From Streptomyces sp. NBC_00654 (GTDB lineage: Bacteria; Actinomycetota; Actinomycetes; Streptomycetales; Streptomycetaceae): 64,000 bases of DNA. The translations under genes and the position numbers were made by a program. Where the stretch lies: NCBI RefSeq assembly GCF_026341775.1, contig NZ_JAPEOB010000001.1:310001-374000 (forward strand). Reading direction: 5' to 3'. Each line of letters opens with the position of its first letter. Positions within the stretch are counted from its first letter, which is position 1. Below are positions 44,022-52,068 of the stretch, piece after piece. The notes under the pieces are model-generated. The model did no database searches. It was not told the DNA's origin and saw only the letters and a program-made list of their open reading frames with translations.

Positions 44022-44044
44022 GTTGAACATTGAACTATGTGAAC
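44022..44044 (-). promoter_or_regulatory. Putative operator of heptad repeats upstream of the LLM/FMN reductase operon
   Basis: On the + strand: TTGAACA (44023-44029), TTGAACT (44030-44036), ATGTGAAC (44037-44044), i.e. direct repeats every 7 nt. The block 44022-44035 matches 13878-13891 upstream of pirin in 13 of 14 positions when both are read on their gene's coding strand. Confidence 0.5.
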
Positions 44045-44194
44045 ACACCCTATAACGGGACGCCCCCTCGTCCTATTCCGAGGCCCGGTCCGGCGCCCGG
44101 AACGGCGCCCGATTCCGTCTCCGGCCCGTTCTGGGCCCGTCCTGGGCCCGTCTCCGGTCCGGCCGAACGCTGGAGACCGGACCGGGGTACGCGC

Positions 44195-44200
44195 TAGACT
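44195..44200 (+). promoter_or_regulatory. Predicted -10 (TAGACT) of the trpS1 leader transcript
   Basis: TAGACT followed by exactly 7 nt and the ATG of the leader peptide, predicting transcription from the ATG itself. Confidence 0.6.
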
Positions 44201-44207
44201 CGCCCCC

Positions 44208-44249
44208 ATGACCTCCGTACTGTGCCGAAACTGGTGGCGCTCCTCCTAG
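44208..44249 (+). CDS. trp leader peptide MTSVLCRNWWRSS
   Basis: A 13-residue ORF with tandem Trp codons (TGG TGG at 44232-44237) just before the stop TAG, followed by a terminator hairpin and then trpS. This is the arrangement of ribosome-mediated attenuation: with charged tRNA-Trp the ribosome passes the codons and the terminator forms; with shortage (or inhibition of the main TrpRS, e.g. by indolmycin) it stalls at the Trp pair and an alternative pairing prevents termination. An equivalent leader controls the auxiliary trpS1 gene in S. coelicolor (established work). Leaderless by promoter spacing. Confidence 0.9.
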   Translation: MTSVLCRNWWRSS

Positions 44250-44304
44250 GAGCGGCCACAGCACCTGCACGGAACCAGGGCCGTTCGAGATGGACGGCCC
44301 TTTT
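44234..44304 (+). promoter_or_regulatory. trp attenuator: pause hairpin, antiterminator and terminator
   Basis: Segment 1-2: the Trp-codon region GTGGCGCTCC pairs with GGAGCGGCCAC (to about 44260). Terminator: GGGCCGT (44278-44284) pairs with ACGGCCC (44294-44300), followed by TTTT. The CGGCC of segment 2 can instead pair with GGCCG of the terminator's left arm, forming an antiterminator. Confidence 0.8.
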
Positions 44305-44402
44305 CGCTGCCCCCGTACGGCATCCGCGTACGGTACGGACACGGACAGACACCGGAAACCGGCGGGCCGTCCTCCACGCACACCACCAGCGAGGAGAGAC
44401 CC

Positions 44403-45497
44403 ATGACCAGCACGCTCCCGGCAACCGCCCCCGGCACCCCCTCCGGCACCGACCACGTGTCCCTCGCCCCCGCTCAGCGCCGCAGCGCCGAGCTGGAGCG
44501 GCAGTTCCAGCAGACGCCCGACCGCTTCCGGGTGATGACCGGCGACCGGCCGACCGGAGCCCTGCACCTCGGGCACTACTTCGGCACCCTCCACAACCGG
44601 GTCCGGCTCCAGGACCTGGGGGTCGACGTCTTCGTGATCATCGCCGACTACCAGGTCCTCACCGACCGGGACATGGCCGACCGGCTCGGCGAGTACAAGG
44701 ACGGGCTGCTGCTCGACTACCTCGCCACCGGCATCGACCCGGCCCGTTCCACGGTCTTCAGCCACAGCGCGGTGCCGGCCCTCAACCAGCTCCTGCTGCC
44801 CTTCCTCAGCCTCGTCTCCATCGCCGAACTGGGCCGCAACCCCACCGTCAAGGACGAGATCGCCAACTCCCGGCAGTCCACGGTCAGCGGGCTGATGTAC
44901 ACCTACCCGGTGCACCAGGCGGCCGACATCCTCTTCTGCAAGGGCAATGTGGTGCCGGTCGGCCAGGACCAGCTGCCGCACCTCGAAACCACCCGCACCG
45001 TCGCCCGGCGCTTCAACGAGCGGTACGGGGCCGTCTTCCCGGAACCCGACGCGCTGCTCTCCGCCGCGCCCCTGCTCCTCGGCACGGACGGGACCAAGAT
45101 GAGCAAGAGCCGCGCCAACTCCGTCCCGCTCGGCGCCACCGCCGATGAGACCGCCCGCCTCATCAAGGGGGCGAAGACCGATGCCGACCGGCACATCACC
45201 TACGACCCCGAGAACCGGCCCGGGGTGTCGGGCCTGCTGCAACTGGCCGCGCTGTGTCTCGGCCGGGACCCGCACAACGTCGCCGAGGAGATCGGGGACG
45301 GCGGCGGCGCGGCGCTCAAGCGGACCGTGACCGACGCGGTCAACACCTTCCTGGCCCCGATCCGCGCCCGGCGGGCCGAGTACGCGCAGGACATGCCGTA
45401 CGTACGGTCGGTGCTCCGCGCCGGCAACGAACGGGCCAACGCCATCGCCGAGGCCACCCTGGACGAGGTGCGCGAGGTCATGGGCATGCGCGGGTAG
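44403..45497 (+). CDS. trpS1: Auxiliary tryptophanyl-tRNA synthetase (TrpRS1 type)
   Basis: 364 aa class I synthetase. HIGH-like motif TGALHLGHYFGTLHNR (His at 55 and 58), tryptophan-binding region YTYPVHQAADILFCKG, VGQDQLPHLETTRTVARRFN and KMSKS at 232-236. The N-terminal extension of about 35 residues is longer than in housekeeping TrpRS. Its control by a Trp-codon attenuator and its sequence character mark it as the auxiliary, indolmycin-resistant enzyme known in S. coelicolor. GAGGAGAG precedes ATG 44403. 33 nt from the convergent RCK gene with no evident terminator. Confidence 0.9.
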   Translation: MTSTLPATAPGTPSGTDHVSLAPAQRRSAELERQFQQTPDRFRVMTGDRPTGALHLGHYFGTLHNRVRLQDLGVDVFVIIADYQVLTDRDMADRLGEYKDGLLLDYLATGIDPARSTVFSHSAVPALNQLLLPFLSLVSIAELGRNPTVKDEIANSRQSTVSGLMYTYPVHQAADILFCKGNVVPVGQDQLPHLETTRTVARRFNERYGAVFPEPDALLSAAPLLLGTDGTKMSKSRANSVPLGATADETARLIKGAKTDADRHITYDPENRPGVSGLLQLAALCLGRDPHNVAEEIGDGGGAALKRTVTDAVNTFLAPIRARRAEYAQDMPYVRSVLRAGNERANAIAEATLDEVREVMGMRG

Positions 45498-45530
45498 GGA
45501 GCGCGACGCGGGGGCCGGGCCGGACCGCTG

Positions 45531-47549
45531 TCAGCGGCGCAGTGATACCGAGCGCTGTCTGCGCAGCAGTTCGGCCAGTCCCCGGCGGGTCGCGGCGATC
45601 ACCACCCGGTCCTCGGCGCGCAGGACGTAGCCGGGGTGCAGATCCCAGATCAGGCCGGCGGGCTGGTCGGCGCCGTCGGAACGGTACGGCGGGACGGCGG
45701 CCAGGTCCGGCCGGCGGTCGGCGGGCGGGGTGGCGTCCAGGGCCAGGACCCGCCAGGCACCCGCGCGGAAGGCCTGGTCCACGGTGCGTCCCTCCAGCTG
45801 GGGGTGGCCCGCGACCTCCAGCGCGGCGAAGAGCATCACCTTGCGCTCGACCGGGACCGCGCCCAGGATCTGGCGGCCCATCATGGCGACCGCGAAGGAC
45901 GGGGCGGCCAGGTGGGAGACGGAACGGGAGCGGGTCAGGGCCTGCGGGTGCGCGGTGCGCAGGGTGCGGTAGACGGCGGTGGCGAACTCGTCGTCGTACA
46001 GCCGCAGGGCGACCCTGAGGTCCGGCTTGACCGAGCGGGCGTACAGCGCGGCTTCCAGGTTGGTGGTGTCGATGCTGGTGAGGGCCAGCAGGGCGCGGGC
46101 CCGGCGGATCTTGGCCGCCTCCAGGACGCCTTCCTGGGTGACGTCGCCCAGGACCGTGGGGACGTGCATGCTGCGGGCCAGCGGGATGCCCCGCGCCTCG
46201 GGGTCCTCCTCCACGACCACCACGGGGATGTCGAGTTCGCGCAGCCGCACCAGGACCCTCGTACCGATCTTGCCGAGACCGAGCAGCACCACATGACCGG
46301 AGAGGCCGCGCGGCGGGCGGCGCAGCGAGGACGCGGTGCGCAGCGAGCCGAACGCCTCCAGGACCGCGGCGACCAGGAGCGGCAGCAGCATCAGGCCCGC
46401 GAGGCCGGAGAGCAGCTGGATGATCTGGCGGGCCGGCCGGGCGCCCTCGGCCGGGTCGCCCATCGCGAAGAGGTCGAGCAGGGTGAGGTAGGCGGCGTGC
46501 AGCGCGTCGTCCCCCGTCGTCAGGACGGAGGCCACGGCCAGGGCGACCACGGCCGTCGCCACGCCCAGCGCCGACCAGCGCAGCCGCCGGGAGAAGACCT
46601 GGGCGAGCGGTGCGCCCCGGCCTCCCATCCGGGTGGCGGGCCGGTCCGGGTCCGCCCGGCTGATGGCTTCCAGGACGACCGTGCCGCGGCCGGTCGCCGC
46701 GTCCACCGCGGCCTGGTCGGGCAGGAGCTGGGGGCCTTCGTCGCCGCTGCTGTCGGACCCCTCGGCACCCGCCGGGTCGTGGGTGGTGGAGGACAGCAGG
46801 GCCAGCGTGCACAGTCCGGGGTCGGCCGTATCGCCCGGCCGCGGCGGGGTGCGTTCGGCGGCGCGCAGGAGCAGGCCCTCGGCCTGGATGACCTTGCTGC
46901 TGCCGGTGAGCGCGGTGGCGGCCAGCGCGGGTGCGGCCGTGTCCGCGTCGGACAGGACGGTGGTGGAGGCGTCCAGTGCCGCGGGGTCGATGCCCGGCAT
47001 GGTGACGGCCGCGGCCTGGTCGAGCAGGGCTTCCAGATGCTGGCCGAGCTTGCGGTTGTAGAGCCGGATGACCAGGCGCAGACGCGGATTGAGGCGGCGG
47101 GCGGTCAGGGCGGCGCGGATGTTGCGCTCGTCGTCGTCGTAGACGAGCGCGAGCGCCGCCGCCCGGTCGACGCCCGCCTCTTCGAGTACGTCGTCGGAGG
47201 GTTCCGGCGCTTCCATGATGCGGACCGCCTCGACCCCGGCGTTGGTGTCACTGTCGTTGGCGCCGATCCCCGTGCCGGTGGTGAGGGTGCCGCCGCCGTT
47301 TCGGTTCATGGCCGACGACATCCGGCCGAACAGGGCCGCGGCCCGGCCCCGTTGGTTCAGCGGCAGCTCCGGGCGGTTCGTGTCGCGGCCCGGCGGGAGG
47401 AGGAGCGTGACCCGTTCTCCGTACACATAGCGCAGCTCCACCGCGAGCCTGCGGGCCAGCGCGTCGTCGCCGCAGACGACCATGTGTCCGGCGGACGCGG
47501 GGTGTTGGGGCTGCGGAGGCACGGGAAGTGGGGGCACGAAACCCAGCAT
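45531..47549 (-). CDS. RCK/TrkA-N protein with degenerate channel-like membrane region
   Basis: 672 aa. First NAD-binding-like domain near the N terminus (HMVVCGDDALARRLAVELRY), a middle region with AALALVYDDDERNIRAALTA, two membrane segments (LGVATAVVALAVASVLTTGD; LAGLMLLPLLVAAVLEAFGS) flanking AAYLTLLDLFAMGDPAE, then a full RCK domain with LLGLGKIGTRVLVRLRELDI, PTVLGDVTQEGVLEAAKIRR and a C-terminal TrkA-C-like part. The pore-loop position lacks the TVGYG potassium filter, so it may be a non-selective or non-conducting sensor, comparable to Castor/Pollux-type proteins. ATG 47549 has GGAG 7 nt upstream. Confidence 0.75.
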   Translation of the reverse strand: MLGFVPPLPVPPQPQHPASAGHMVVCGDDALARRLAVELRYVYGERVTLLLPPGRDTNRPELPLNQRGRAAALFGRMSSAMNRNGGGTLTTGTGIGANDSDTNAGVEAVRIMEAPEPSDDVLEEAGVDRAAALALVYDDDERNIRAALTARRLNPRLRLVIRLYNRKLGQHLEALLDQAAAVTMPGIDPAALDASTTVLSDADTAAPALAATALTGSSKVIQAEGLLLRAAERTPPRPGDTADPGLCTLALLSSTTHDPAGAEGSDSSGDEGPQLLPDQAAVDAATGRGTVVLEAISRADPDRPATRMGGRGAPLAQVFSRRLRWSALGVATAVVALAVASVLTTGDDALHAAYLTLLDLFAMGDPAEGARPARQIIQLLSGLAGLMLLPLLVAAVLEAFGSLRTASSLRRPPRGLSGHVVLLGLGKIGTRVLVRLRELDIPVVVVEEDPEARGIPLARSMHVPTVLGDVTQEGVLEAAKIRRARALLALTSIDTTNLEAALYARSVKPDLRVALRLYDDEFATAVYRTLRTAHPQALTRSRSVSHLAAPSFAVAMMGRQILGAVPVERKVMLFAALEVAGHPQLEGRTVDQAFRAGAWRVLALDATPPADRRPDLAAVPPYRSDGADQPAGLIWDLHPGYVLRAEDRVVIAATRRGLAELLRRQRSVSLRR

Positions 47550-47723
47550 GCCTTGCTCCGTCCCGATCGGTGAGGAGTGCCGGTGATCTTTGTGCGACGG
47601 TGCGTGTGGGGGTGGTGGGGCGCCTGGGGCCGATGGGGGCCCGTGGTGAGCCGATGGGGCGATGAGGGGGCGATGGGGAGCCGGGACGGATGCGGGCCCG
47701 TGGCCCGGGACGGGGAGGGGCCG

Positions 47724-47755
47724 CCGGTGCGGCACTGCGGACAGTGCCGCACCGG
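47724..47755. other. 14-bp perfect hairpin in the RCK-PucR intergenic region
   Basis: CCGGTGCGGCACTG pairs perfectly with its complement across a CGGA tetraloop. Placed upstream of both divergent genes, so an operator or transcript structure is more likely than a terminator. Confidence 0.6.
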
Positions 47756-47763
47756 CCGGGTCG

Positions 47764-47857
47764 TCCCCGTTGCTCCCCCGTGCTTCCCCCGTTGCTCCCC
47801 CGTTGCTCCCCCGTGCTTCCCCCGTTGCTCCCCCGTTGCTCCCCCGTGCTTCCCCCG
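47764..47857. repeat. 11-bp tandem repeat with eight C5 runs (G-quadruplex potential on the minus strand)
   Basis: Runs of CCCCC at 47775, 47786, 47797, 47808, 47819, 47830, 47841 and 47852, each separated by 6 nt (GTGCTT or GTTGCT in the order 1-2-2-1-2-2-1). The minus strand therefore has eight GGGGG tracts with 6-nt loops. Confidence 0.9.
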
Positions 47858-48004
47858 TGGTGCTGACCGGATCGTGTCACCCGTGGCCGGACCGCCGCAC
47901 TGCTGGGATCCGGCAATCTTCATGTGCTCCCGGTGCCGGGCACCGGCACCGGCCCGAGTGCGTTAAGAAAGTGTCAGTGAATTTTCAACTGTGGAGGAGT
48001 CGGC

Positions 48005-49078
48005 GTGGCCGAGCCGGAGATCCCCGAGGAGCTTCTGGGGGACTACACCCGCATTCTGGGGGAAGTCGCCGTCACCGGCCGCCGTCTCACGCGTGAGGAA
48101 CTGGAGGACCGCCGCGCCCTGGGCCGCCGCGCCGCCGAGGCGGGGCATCAGCTCCGCGCCCTGGTGACGCTGCATCTGTCGGTGACCCGTACCGACTGGC
48201 CGCGGACCGCGCTCGTCCGCACCGAGGCGGGCACGGACTCCGTGCTGGCCGCGGTGGAGCAGGCCGTCGACGCCTTCGCCGAGGGTTTCGAGCGGGCCCA
48301 GCGGCTCACGGTGCGCCGCGAGGAGGCGGCCCGCCGTGAGTTCATCGACGACCTGCTCTACGGGCGCAGCGATCTGGGCCGTCTCGCCGAACGGGCCACC
48401 CGCTTCGGACTCCGGCTGTCCCGGGCCCACGCGGTCGCGGTGGCCACGGGCCCCGAGGCGTACACCGAGACGGACGCCGTGCCGCGCAGTGTGGAGGCGG
48501 CCCTGCTGGCCCGGTTCAGCGGCCGGAAGATCCTGCTGACGACGAAGGACGGGCGGCTGGTCTGCATCGCCCCCGGCAGTCAGCCGGACGTCCTGAGGTA
48601 CTTCGCCAAGCAGGCCCACGCGGCGACGGACGGCGGTCAGGTCGCGGTCGGCCGCCCGCACCGGGGGCCGGGCGGCGTCGTCCACTCGTACGACGAAGCG
48701 CTCGAAGCCCTCGACCTGGCCGTCCGGATGGGGCTCGACGACCCCGTGCTGTACACCGCCGACCTGATGGTCTTTCCGGTGCTGACCCGGGACCGGCAGG
48801 CGATGGCCGATCTCGTCCGCAGCCAACTGGGGCCGCTCCAGGAGGCCAGGGGCGGTGCGGAGCCGCTGCTGAAGACCCTCTCCGTCTACTTCGACTCCGG
48901 CTGTGTCGCGGCCGAGGCCGCCCGGCGGCTGACGCTGAGCGTGCGGGCGCTGACGTACCGGCTGGAGCGCATCCACCAGCTGACCGGGTCCGACCCGTCC
49001 GACCCGATGCACCGCTACGCGCTCCAGACCGCGGTGATCGGGGCCCGGCTGCTGGACTGGCCCGCCAAGGAGCTCTGA
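48005..49078 (+). CDS. PucR/CdaR-like helix-turn-helix regulator
   Basis: 357 aa. N-terminal helical region (ELLGDYTRILGEVAVTGRRL; RREEAARREFIDDLLYGRSD), a GGDEF-like middle domain (HAVAVATGPEAYTE; VAVGRPHRGPGGVVHSYDEA) and the PucR C-terminal helix-turn-helix: LLKTLSVYFDSGCVAAEAAR, RLTLSVRALTYRLERIHQLT. Family members control purine, sugar-acid or proline use. GTG 48005 follows GGAGGAG. The transcript ends at the hairpin at 49132. Confidence 0.88.
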   Translation: MAEPEIPEELLGDYTRILGEVAVTGRRLTREELEDRRALGRRAAEAGHQLRALVTLHLSVTRTDWPRTALVRTEAGTDSVLAAVEQAVDAFAEGFERAQRLTVRREEAARREFIDDLLYGRSDLGRLAERATRFGLRLSRAHAVAVATGPEAYTETDAVPRSVEAALLARFSGRKILLTTKDGRLVCIAPGSQPDVLRYFAKQAHAATDGGQVAVGRPHRGPGGVVHSYDEALEALDLAVRMGLDDPVLYTADLMVFPVLTRDRQAMADLVRSQLGPLQEARGGAEPLLKTLSVYFDSGCVAAEAARRLTLSVRALTYRLERIHQLTGSDPSDPMHRYALQTAVIGARLLDWPAKEL

Positions 49079-49131
49079 GGCGGTGCCGTGGCGCGGGGGG
49101 AGCGCCTTGGGGGACCACCCCGGGGGAGCGC

Positions 49132-49172
49132 CCCGGGTGAACGGCGGCCCTGTCCACCGCTGTTCACCCGGG
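49132..49172. terminator. Bidirectional hairpin between the PucR gene and lysA
   Basis: 16-bp stem with one G-T pair (49132-49147 with 49157-49172), 9-nt loop, between convergent genes. Confidence 0.75.
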
Positions 49173-49242
49173 ACGGGACCGCCGCGCTGCCGGCGGCAAT
49201 CCGGCGGCACTCCTGCCGGCCGTACCGCTGTGGGCTGCGGGG

Positions 49243-50640
49243 CTACACCCCCACGTCGCGCCGTTGCATGTCGTCCAGGGACTCCCGCCGCACCAGCAGC
49301 CGCGCCGTTCCCTCGTCGACGGAGACGACGGGCGGTCTGCCGACCAGGTTGTAGCCCGATGCCATCGACAGGTGGTACGCCCCGGCGGCGGGCACCGCCA
49401 GCAGGTCGCCGGGCCGGACGTCACCGGGCAGCTCCACCCCGTCGGCCAGGACGTCACCCGCCTCGCAGTGCCGCCCCACGACGGTGACCACCCGGTCCGG
49501 GGAGGCGGAGGATCTGCCGACGAGGCGGGGCGCGTACCGCACTCCGTACAGCGCGGGCCTCGGGTTGTCGCTCATCCCGCCGTCGACGGCGACGAAGGTG
49601 GTGGTGCCGGTCCGCTTGACCGCGAGGACGCGGTAGACGGCGACCCCGGCGGGCCCGATCAGCGCCCGCCCCGGTTCGACGGTGAGCCGCGGCACGGGCA
49701 GGCCCGCCCGCGTACATCCGTCGACGAGTTCGGCGCGGACCCGGGCGGCGAGGGCCGGGACGTCGAGGGCGCGCTCGCCCGGCCGGTACGCGATCCCGTG
49801 CCCGCCGCCGATGTCGAGCTGCGGCAGGGCGATGCCGTGCTGTTCGCGGACGCGGGCGAGCAGCCCCACCATGCGGCGCACGGCCGCGACATACGGTTTC
49901 ACGGCGGTGATCTGCGATCCGATGTGACAGTGCAGGCCGACCAGTTCGAGGCGCGGCTGGCCCAGCACCCGGTCGATGGCGTGCTGCGCGGAGCCGTCGG
50001 TGAGGGACAGGCCGAACTTCTGGTCGTCGGTGCCGGTACGGACGGCCGCGTGCCCGCCCGCCGAGATGCCCGGGACGACCCGGATCATGACGGGCTGCCG
50101 GTTTCCCCGCAGCACGAGCGCCGCCAGCCGGGTGATCTCCGAGGTGCTGTCGACGACGATCCGGCCGACGCCGAGCCGTACGGCGGTCCGCAGGTCCTCC
50201 GGGCTCTTCGCGTTGCCGTGCAGGACGATCCGCTCGGCGGGGAACCCCGCGCCGACGGCGAGCAGCAGCTCACCGGCCGAGCAGACGTCGAGCCCCAGCC
50301 CCTCCTCCCGGACCCAGCGGACGACGGTCCGGCACAGGAAGGCCTTGGCGGCGTAGACGACGTCGGCCTTGTCCGGGGGGAACGCGGCGCGGTAGGTGCG
50401 GCAGCGTCGGCGCACCTCGCCCTCGTCGAGTACGTACAGGGGTGTCCCGAACCGGTCGGCGGCCTCGGTGAGCGAGACCCCGCCGACGGCGACGTCCCCG
50501 TCCGGGCCGGGGCGCGCGGAGGCGGGCCAGAGACCGGTCGGAACCTCGGACGGAGCGGTGCCCGGGGTGACGTCAGGGGTGACGTGAGGGGCCGGGGCGA
50601 CGCCCGGGGCCGGGGTGCGGACAACAGGAGTCGTGGTCAT
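49243..50640 (-). CDS. lysA: Diaminopimelate decarboxylase-like fold-type III PLP enzyme
   Basis: 465 aa. PLP-lysine in VVYAAKAFLCRTVVRWVREE, GLHCHIGSQITAVKPYVAAV, glycine-rich phosphate loop LDIGGGHGIAYRPGE, EPGRALIGPAGVAVYRVLAV and the second-subunit Cys motif HCEAGDVLADGVELPGDVRP. It would convert meso-diaminopimelate to lysine. An N-terminal extension of about 45 Pro/Thr-rich residues (MTTTPVVRTPAPGVAPAPHV) is unusual. It is probably a second lysA paralogue because no homoserine or aspartokinase genes adjoin, and related decarboxylases (e.g. of other amino acids) cannot be excluded. 12 nt downstream of the SAV_915-like gene: likely operon. Confidence 0.8.
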   Translation of the reverse strand: MTTTPVVRTPAPGVAPAPHVTPDVTPGTAPSEVPTGLWPASARPGPDGDVAVGGVSLTEAADRFGTPLYVLDEGEVRRRCRTYRAAFPPDKADVVYAAKAFLCRTVVRWVREEGLGLDVCSAGELLLAVGAGFPAERIVLHGNAKSPEDLRTAVRLGVGRIVVDSTSEITRLAALVLRGNRQPVMIRVVPGISAGGHAAVRTGTDDQKFGLSLTDGSAQHAIDRVLGQPRLELVGLHCHIGSQITAVKPYVAAVRRMVGLLARVREQHGIALPQLDIGGGHGIAYRPGERALDVPALAARVRAELVDGCTRAGLPVPRLTVEPGRALIGPAGVAVYRVLAVKRTGTTTFVAVDGGMSDNPRPALYGVRYAPRLVGRSSASPDRVVTVVGRHCEAGDVLADGVELPGDVRPGDLLAVPAAGAYHLSMASGYNLVGRPPVVSVDEGTARLLVRRESLDDMQRRDVGV

Positions 50641-50652
50641 GGCGCGGGCCTC

Positions 50653-51009
50653 TCAGCAGCCGTGGCGGGCGAGGGCGACCGCGGCGATGGCGGGTGTACG
50701 GGTGCCGGTGCACGGCGGCCACGACGCGGTCCGGGGCGCGGAGAGCTGCGGGTCGACGGTGAGCGCACCGACCCCCAGCGGTGCCGCGAGCGCGCGCAGG
50801 GCGGGCTCCGCGAGAAGGATCCACGGCTGCCCGGCGCCCAGCGTGGCTTCGAGCTGCCACACGGAGGTGAAGGCGACGGCCGTGCGGTCACCGAGGGGGG
50901 TACGGAAGAACCGTGCCGTGAAGGAGGGCGAACAGCCTGGGAAGCCCGGCCGGACGGGGACGACGAGCGGTCCGGCCGGGACGGGTTCGAGAGGGTCGGG
51001 GTCCGACAT
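50653..51009 (-). CDS. SAV_915-like family protein
   Basis: 118 aa: EPVPAGPLVVPVRPGFPGCS, TARFFRTPLGDRTAVAFTSV, WQLEATLGAGQPWILLAEPA, LRALAAPLGVGALTVDPQLS. I recognise this as a Streptomyces family annotated after SAV_915; it shares the FxTPxGxRTAVAFT...L...LG and WI.LAEPALR pattern with SseB-like proteins. Function unknown. The stop lies 12 nt before the lysA start on the same strand, so the two are probably co-transcribed. ATG 51009 with GGAGGAA upstream. Confidence 0.65.
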   Translation of the reverse strand: MSDPDPLEPVPAGPLVVPVRPGFPGCSPSFTARFFRTPLGDRTAVAFTSVWQLEATLGAGQPWILLAEPALRALAAPLGVGALTVDPQLSAPRTASWPPCTGTRTPAIAAVALARHGC

Positions 51010-51370
51010 GGTGTTCCTCCTGCGTGTGCGGGGCCGCTGCTGTCATCGGCCCGTCTGCCGAAGCTATGCCCGGGCGGGAGGGGGACGGATACGGCTTTGA
51101 CGCGCACTTGACGCAAAACCCCACCCCGGTGACGCGATGCTGATGCGCGTACGGGGGTGGGGTCCGGGGACGGGGTCCGGTGCCGGGCGGGCGAAGGAGG
51201 TGGCCGGGGGCGCGCAGGGGGGGGTGACACGCCCCCGGCCTGCCGGGCGCGGACCGGTGGTCAGCCGGTCCGCGGTCTTCCGGCGGTACTGGGGTGGGGC
51301 CGGGGCGCTGGGGTCCGGCCGTGGTGCTGAGGGGTCCGAGGGCCGGACGGGAAGCCCTGCGGGGCTGCCC
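51010..51370. other. 361-nt intergenic region between the SAV_915-like gene and the TerB gene
   Basis: No gene. It contains an 11-bp hairpin (GGCCGGGGGCG 51202-51212 with 51230-51240) whose loop includes a run of eight G, a likely terminator for the TerB transcript. The rest is G-rich unstructured sequence including the promoter of the SAV_915-like gene. Confidence 0.6.
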
Positions 51371-51826
51371 TCAGAGGTCGAACTCGTGCGGCGGGAGGCC
51401 CAGCGCGAAGCACGCGTCCCGTACGACGGCCTGCTCGTCCTTGTCGAAGTCGCCGTCGGCGCCGCCGATGACGATGCCGATCTGGATGACGGCACGCGCC
51501 TCCGCGGGCTTCTTCTTCGCCTTGGCGATCTCCTGGAGCACGCTGACCTTGCCGAAGGCGAAGTCGGCGGTGAGCTTGTTCACGTAGTCGTTGAAGCGGC
51601 GCTGGAGGTCGTCCGCGGGGAAGTTCTGGAGTACGTCGTTGCTCGCGATCAGCGACGCGACGCGCTGCCGCTCGGACGGGTCGATGGAACCGTCGGCGGC
51701 GGCGACCAGGGCGCACATGGCCATGCTGGCATCACGGAACGCGCCGCTCTTCAGGTCGTTCTTCTTCGCCTCCAGCTGCGTCTGCATCGACGATGCGGAT
51801 TCCTTGATCCGATCCCACAGGGCCAT
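51371..51826 (-). CDS. TerB family tellurite-resistance protein
   Basis: 151 aa. TerB helical domain: LKSGAFRDASMAMCALVAAA, DGSIDPSERQRVASLIASND, VIQIGIVIGGADGDFDKDEQ, AVVRDACFALGLPPHEFDL, with the two acidic DGxIDxxE and DGDFDxxE metal-binding loops. ATG 51826 (MALWDRIKESASSMQ) follows GGAGA; 12 upstream codons lie in the promoter. TerB usually acts with TerD/TerC/VWA proteins in stress responses; none is adjacent. Confidence 0.88.
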   Translation of the reverse strand: MALWDRIKESASSMQTQLEAKKNDLKSGAFRDASMAMCALVAAADGSIDPSERQRVASLIASNDVLQNFPADDLQRRFNDYVNKLTADFAFGKVSVLQEIAKAKKKPAEARAVIQIGIVIGGADGDFDKDEQAVVRDACFALGLPPHEFDL

Positions 51827-52068
51827 GACGTCTCCATACGTTGCGGTGCGTTTGCCGTGCATTGCTGTGCACTGCCGGAACCGAGTGGAACTCTACAGAC
51901 GTGTAGAAGTTAGCAGGAGTGGCCCCCGTGTCCAGCACGGGGTGCCGGTCCGCCCGGTCGCCGGGGAACGCCGAACGCCCCGACCGCGGGTGGCGTACGG
52001 CCCGGTCGAGGCGTTCGTCGGTGTTCTTCCGGCCGTGTTCTTCCGGCCGTGTTCCTCGCGGACGGCCT

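Larger units (their letters stand above)
47550..48004. other. 455-nt divergent intergenic region
   Basis: Between the RCK gene and the PucR gene. It holds a GGGGCGATGGGG-like G-rich stretch (about 47605-47680), a strong hairpin at 47724-47755 and the C5 tandem repeat at 47764-47857. No credible gene; the translated frames are repeat artefacts. Confidence 0.7.

Noticed and set aside
47764..47857. CRISPR-like array
   Set aside because: The units are 11 bp with no unique spacers and no cas genes nearby; a simple tandem repeat.
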